A stretch of 64,000 nucleotides of DNA from Mytilus californianus (Eukaryota > Mollusca > Bivalvia > Mytilida > Mytilidae), in the NCBI RefSeq assembly GCF_021869535.1, contig NW_026262701.1, positions 41,853,278-41,917,277 on the forward strand. Direction: 5' to 3'. Shown piece after piece: positions 58,803 through 64,000 of this stretch (positions within the stretch are counted from its first letter, which is position 1; the number at the start of each line of letters is the position of its first letter). The position numbers and the translations under genes were made by a program. The notes beneath the pieces are model-generated. The model had not been told where the DNA came from and made no database searches. It saw only the letters and a program-made list of their open reading frames with translations.

Positions 58803-59154
58803 TATGTCCCGCACAGCCAAACGGACGCCCCACTTTGGCAAGGGTTTTACGGCCGATCGGAAGAAGACATAAGTGACTATATTTCTATTCCCCAGACACC
58901 TACACAATCGTGATTTTGTAAATGAATAGTCTTGACTGGAAATAACTGTAAAAAATAATCTTGTCCAAGACATGATGAAAATGAAAATTTCGTCATACAA
59001 AATGCAGGACCTTGCAAAAAAAAAGTTGTGTACAAAAAAAAAACGAAAATAATTTAAATCATTTTCGCGCTATTCTAAGTACAATAGCCGTACTATCAAC
59101 CGGTGTAAAATGAATGTTTGCACCTGTCCTAAGCCAGGAATCTGATTACAGTAG

Positions 59155-59405
59155 TTGTCGTCTGTTTATGTAGTTCATACGTGTTTCTCGTTTCTCGTTT
59201 TTATATAGATTAGACCGTTGGTTTTTCCGTTTGAATGGTTTTACACTAGTAATTTTTGGGGCCCTTTATAGCTTGCTGTTCGGTGTGAGCCAATGCTCCG
59301 TGTTGAAGGCCGTACCTTGACCTATAATGGTTTACTTTTATAAATTGTAACTTGGATGGAGAGTTGTCTCATTGGCACTCATACCACATCTTCCTATATC
59401 TATAT
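59155..59405 (+). mobile_element. SINE/LINE-tail repeat, near full length
   Basis: Starts TTACAGTAGTTGTCGTCTG, contains TAGACCGTTGGTTTTTCCG, GCTTGCTGTTCGGTGTGAGC and ends CATACCACATCTTCCTATAT. It is a long member of the family and useful for a consensus with 16962-17235 and 41520-41800. Confidence 0.8.
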
Positions 59406-59754
59406 TCTATCAGCATACAATCTCCCCTTCCTCTGAAAATCAAATGGTCCACTAAGGCTATTAAATTTAATTGTTTTTAAATGAGCAATTTTTTAGTTTT
59501 TGTCATATAAATAGGTAAATAAATTATAATATTATAATAATTTTTATTCAATATAAGCAACTTCCTTACATATTCATAATAAAATCCACTTTCTTAATAT
59601 CTAGTTTAACTTTTATGTACACTTAACCCATACAAGGTCTACATTGACTATCGACTGCAAGTAGTAAAACCCTGTTTTTAACTACATGTAAACATTGATT
59701 TTTATCAATAGGAACGTAATAGAGTTTAGATTAAGATTGGAGTACACTTACACC

Positions 59755-59870
59755 CAGGGGCGGATCCAGCCATTTATAAAGGGGGGGTTTCTAACTCAGG
59801 ATAAAGGGGGGGGGGGGTTCCAACCCCCGGACTCCCCCCCCCCCCCCACCCGCCACTGTATACCACACCG
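59755..59870 (+). repeat. GGGGCGGATCCAG repeat with G and C runs
   Basis: Starts AGGGGCGGATCCAGCC, contains two long G runs and a C run, and ends CCCGCCACTGTATACC. Related to 36325-36515 (reverse). The frame at 59695-59877 spans it and is not a gene. Confidence 0.6.
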
Positions 59871-61188
59871 AGTTTAGCTCAATGTGAACACAGCCTAAGT
59901 CACTAAAGTTGAGCACAACCTCAAGGTGTACTAAAACAGGTCCATATCTATATTGTTGTTTTTAAATCAATATCTATATTTCCAAAATTGTTTTTAGGGC
60001 AAGTCATTGCTAGCATTGAATGCAGAAATTCTGTATTGAATTAGTGCTGAATTTTCATTTGCGAGGGTGCAGTTGAAAAGCATGTCGATTTTCTATAAAA
60101 ACTTTCGTATGTTTAGCATTGAAAAAACAATAGGAACAAAATCCTTAATCCAATACGAGATCTCAAATTGAGATCTCAATAGAAACATTTTATTTCCAAT
60201 GATGGAATGTTTTTCAGTTCTTAAAAAGAAAAAGTTGTATTATATGAAATCATATCTACTTTTCCCATTGTTTTGTTCAATATATATATATTATATGATG
60301 TTAAAACTTGTTCTGGCTATCTTTATAAATTTTGCCTTTTTGTAATTTTTGTGTAGATACTAGTTTTAGTTTTATCGTGTTACTTTTGATGCTGGGTTTA
60401 ATGATGTAACTGAAAACCCTGGCTCCTGTGAATATGAAATTTAAATATTTTATTTGAATGCTAGAAGTGTCCGATCTAAAATTGGATATATTGATGAAAA
60501 TATTTCTAGTCCTGATATACATCATGGGCAAATCCATATTTGCTTTGACAATATCTCCAAAATGTGTTGACTTTGGAGCATATATTGCACTTTTTAATAT
60601 GAAGAGCTTTATTTTACTTAGCATTCAGGCTTTTGAAAAAGATCCAATTAAGAACTAGTCAAGGCTTTTTTACATTTTATAATAAAATTGAAATTGCAAA
60701 AGGGAACCTGGTTCTTATTTAACTGGCAGCTTCAGAGAAGATTAAAATGTAAAAAGTTCAGGCATGGACAACATCAACAATTGATGGCAATAACTTATAC
60801 AGTACCCCATGACCCAATTGAGCAAAAAACCAGTATAGAAAAATCAATGAACTCAATAATACAAAATAGACAACAAACAACACAGGTACAAAGATGAAAC
60901 AATATTAAACAGTACCATGTCAAAGAAAGGTTGCAGATACTAAAAGCAAGCTCAAGTACTTTTTTTTGTAGTTAACCTGTTGATATAGACATCATGCACT
61001 CTTATAGTATACTAATGGCCTGTGAACTAGAGTATATTTTCATTCAGTAACTTTATGAACAGTGCAGGAAGACATGATATTGTGTAATGCTCAATAGTTT
61101 ATCTTGTATTCTCTCTCTAATCATATATGTCCATGAATGTTTGTTTTAAATAATGGTGTTCGTGTTCTGATAGGAATATATAGCTTTG
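59871..61188. other. no gene seen
   Basis: AT-rich; the frames at 60301-60624 on - and 60688-60897 on + lack recognisable motifs. It may contain flanking parts of the zinc-finger relic that follows. Confidence 0.45.
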
Positions 61189-61623
61189 TTTGAACAGTCC
61201 ATAGTAGTAGAGTATGATCAGTTTTGGTCCCAACAAAAACACCAGGCTAAGGTGTTCCAATATAAGGCACGAATCCATCTATTGCTGACATATAAAATGG
61301 ATGATAATGAATAACAGTGCACTTTTAAGCATTTCCTGTATTGATTTGTTCCTCAAAACATAAAATCATGTATTCCTTTTTGGTCAACCAGTCTTTTTGA
61401 ATGTGACAAGTAATTTAATGGAAAAGACAATTATCTGACTCACTGTTGTTCTAGTAAAATCCAATGTAAATACTTTGACCAACATTTTGATAATAGAAAT
61501 AACTTTTCAGCACATGAACAGGGTGTTAATCCTGATAAGAAATTTGTATGTGTCACCTGTGAGAGAAAATATATGACAAAACAGAACCTAAAAAACACCA
61601 ACCAAAGTGTACTTAAGCAGTAA
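61189..61623 (+). pseudogene. decayed C2H2 zinc-finger protein
   Basis: One reading frame from 61189 to TAA 61621-61623 is interrupted by stops at 61312-61314, 61342-61344 and 61411-61413 yet keeps C2H2 spacing throughout. Finger-like pieces are FECDK.FNGKDNYLTHC, QCKYFDQHFDNRNNFSAHEQ and FVCVTCERKYMTKQNLKNTN. Each has lost ligands: the second cysteine is F in the middle finger, and both histidines are gone in the last. Earlier pieces (VFQYKARIHLL, QCTFKHF) are weaker. Intact C2H2 proteins bind DNA; this copy should not. With no frameshift across 145 codons it may be a fairly young pseudogene. An exon of a real gene is unlikely given the stops. Confidence 0.6.
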
Positions 61624-61759
61624 GCGTTTTATAATTTCCCCCTATTGAATCAAATGAAGACAAATCCCTTCTTAGACAAACAAGAAAGCAATATTCATTG
61701 TATAATTTTCACTATGCATATTGGAATGTATTTCATTCTTTACAAATATTTATTTGGGT

Positions 61760-61835
61760 GAAAATATATTGATTGATTGGTGCTTGCTTTACGCAGCATC
61801 AGCGCAAAAAGGCTATATCGCGGCGAGAGCTAATT
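61760..61835 (+). repeat. molluscan SINE-like fragment (TTGATTGATTGGTG)
   Basis: Reads TTGATTGATTGGTGCTTGCT then GCAAAAAGGCTATATCGCGG. The TTGATTGATTGGTG start followed by a GC-rich segment resembles widespread molluscan SINE sequences I recall. Support is from motif memory only. Confidence 0.4.
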
Positions 61836-62639
61836 CAAATATATTACACATTAAAGTACATTTTTAAAATCAGACAAAAGGTCCTTTAATAAACTAAAAC
61901 TCAAGTCTAAAGCAAAATTGCTTATTTACAAATAAAATTCAACACTAAGATAAGATGATAAAAAATTAAAATCATTTTAAATTTATACAACATTTTTATA
62001 TTTTACAATATATTCCAAACTTCTTTTAAGAATGAAACAATATTTGTAATTGGAACACTATCAAATAAATCATACATATTATTGACATTGAAATGCTTCC
62101 TACTAATATCAGCAAAGTCAACCCAATTAATTAAAATATGTTTAATAGTATACTTGCAGTTGCAAGGTTGAAAATATATCAATTGATATGTAATCCCTTA
62201 TCATTTTTTAAAAACATCGTAATTACTATTTTTTGGGGGTTTAAGTCATGAAACATTACAATATCCACAGTGAAAATAAAATATGAAAATGCCTTTTTGC
62301 ACAATTCTATTTGAATAAACTTTCTTAAGAGAATATATGTTCTTATTATCCAGTAAAATTTTTTGTAATATTAATGAAAGAACAGGGTTCCAATGTCCCC
62401 CGCATTGCACATATTTTATCTATCCAAGGTACAAGGGCAATAACTAAATAAAATGCTTCGCTGGGGCGCAGCTTGATACGACCGCAGAGGTCGAACCCTG
62501 AACAGTTGGGGCAAGTATGGACACAACATTCAAGCTTGATACAGCTCTGAATTTGGATTGTTATTAAATATTTGACACAGCATAGGTTTCTGACACAGAA
62601 AGAATGTGGTCTAAGAACTTGAATTTTTTTAATTTACCT
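61836..62639. other. no gene seen
   Basis: AT-rich with no open frame of note; leads into the tandem array. Confidence 0.5.
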
Positions 62640-64000
62640 ATTATGGTCCAATGTCCAAAATCAAAATACATGGTTAGATTCAGCATATCAAAGAACCCCA
62701 TATATTCAATTTTTGTTAAAATCAAACAAAGTTTAATTTTGGACCCTTTGGACCTTAATGTAGACCAATTTAAAAAACGGGACTTAAAATTAAAAATCTA
62801 AATACACGGTTAGATTTGGAATATCAAAAAACCCCAATAATTCAATTTTTGATGAAATCAAACAAAGTTTAATTTTGGACCCTTTTGACCTCAATATGAA
62901 CCAATTTGATAGCGGGGCCCACAAATAAAAAATCTAAGTTCATGGTTAGATTCAGCATATCAAAGAACCCCATATATTCAATTTTTGTTGAAATCAAAAA
63001 AAATATAATTTTGGACCCCAACTTGGACCAACTTGAAAACTGGGCCCATAATCAAAAATCTAAACACATGTTTAGATTCAGCATATCAAAGAACCCCAAG
63101 AATTCAATTTTTGTTAAAATCAAACTAAGTTTAATTTTGGACCCTTTGGACCTCAATGAAGACCAATTTAAAAAACGGGACCCAAATTAAAAATCTAAAA
63201 ACACGGTTAGATTTGGCATATCAAAGAACCCCATATATTCAATTTTCGATGAAATCAAACAAAGTTTAATTTTGGACCCTTTTGACCTCAATATGAACCA
63301 ATTTGATAGCGGGGCCTACAAATAAAAAATCTAAATACATGGTTAGATTCAGCATATCAAAGAACCTCATATATTCAATTTTTGTTGAAATCAAACAAAG
63401 TTTAATTTTGGACCCCAATTTGGACAAACTTGAAAACTGGGCCCATAATCAAAAATCTAAATACATGTTTAGATTCAGCATATCAAAGAACCCCATATAT
63501 TCAATTTTTGTTGAAATCAAACAAAGTTTAAATACTGGAACCTATCTTGGACCAACTTGAAAACTGGGCCCATAATCAAAAATCTAAACACATGTTTAGA
63601 TTCAGCAAATCAAAGAACCCCAAGAATTCAATTTTTGTTAAAATCAAACTAAGTTTAATTTGGACCCTTTGGACCTCAATGTAGACCAATTTAAAAAACA
63701 GGACCCAAAATTAAAAACCTAAATACACAGTTAGATTTGGAATATCAAAGAACCCCAATAATTCAATTTTAGATGAAATCAAACAAAGTTTAATTTTGGA
63801 CCCTTTTGACCTCAATATGAACCAATTAGATAACGGGGTCCACAAATAAAAAATCTAAATACATGGTTAGATTCAGCATATCAAAGAACCCCATATATTC
63901 AATTTTTGTTGAAATCAAACAAAGTTTAATTTTGGACCCCAATTTGGACCAACTTGAAAACTGGGCCAAAAATCAAAAATCTAAATACATGTTTAGATTC
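62640..64000 (+). repeat. 126-137-bp tandem array with 3-monomer higher-order unit
   Basis: The GGTTAG/GTTTAG marker occurs at 62672, 62809, 62944, 63070, 63205, 63341, 63467, 63594, 63729, 63865 and 63991. Spacings are 137, 135, 126, 135, 136, 126, 127, 135, 136 and 126. Three monomer types recur in order, distinguished by GGACCCTTTGGACCT, GGACCCTTTTGACCTC and GGACCCCAATTTGGACC. The period of the set is about 397 bp. Monomer 63467-63593 is an extra third-type unit. The array continues past the window end. Frames at 62604-62801, 62906-63190 and 63303-63560 are tandem-repeat translations, not genes. Confidence 0.9.

Noticed and set aside
62604..63560. Repeat-encoded proteins with KSKYMVRFSISKN units
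   Set aside because: Frames arise because some monomers are multiples of three; other monomers (136, 137, 127 bp) break the frame.

Overview
The window looks like a bivalve mollusc genome, most probably a marine mussel (Mytilus-like). It is AT-rich, gene-poor and intron-rich, and crowded with short non-autonomous mobile elements. Several dispersed repeat families here resemble repeats I associate with Mytilus; the genus is an inference from memory and no search was run. Three protein genes can be supported. (1) The last five coding exons of an anillin-type cytokinesis scaffold lie on + at 1795-6121. (2) A complete four-exon TDP-43 (TARDBP) orthologue lies on - at 33392-30124, 412 codons, followed by a probable long 3'UTR. 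(3) A single-exon 833-residue class A GPCR-like receptor lies on - at 48743-46242, with a third cytoplasmic loop of over 500 residues. The three genes have unrelated roles (cell division, RNA processing, signalling), and nothing suggests a shared pathway or operon.

Layout. 1-7455: anillin 3' part, whose introns hold a TIR element, a 5'-truncated retro-insertion with a 14-bp target duplication, and a 1.08-kb piggyBac-type element ending in TTAA. 7456-11866: dispersed repeats and a minisatellite-bearing element. 11867-24094: a direct segmental duplication (copy A 11867-17992, copy B 18615-24094). Each copy carries insertions the other lacks, so it provides paired occupied and empty sites. 24175-27180: another TIR element and a badly decayed non-LTR reverse transcriptase. 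27180-33392: TARDBP and its putative 3'UTR. 33393-39656: repeats and a second small reverse transcriptase fragment. 39657-41498: a 5'-truncated CR1/L2-like LINE with probable target-site duplications. 41500-46241: foldback MITEs, a perfect-length 25-bp minisatellite and degenerate tandem repeats. 46242-48743: the GPCR. 48744-61188: repeats, including a 9-bp-TSD MITE, a pearl/HINE-like element, and two same-length 665-bp TIR elements flanking a 742-bp spacer. 61189-61623: a decayed C2H2 zinc-finger reading frame. 62640-64000: a tandem array with a three-monomer higher-order repeat that runs off the window end.

The mobile-element layer is the most informative part. Two elements share conserved hairpin ends around an internal array (19693-20558 and 52663-53582), and three elements share AGGGTGGTAAAG ends. 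No CRISPR, prokaryotic operon, tRNA or rRNA gene was recognised.
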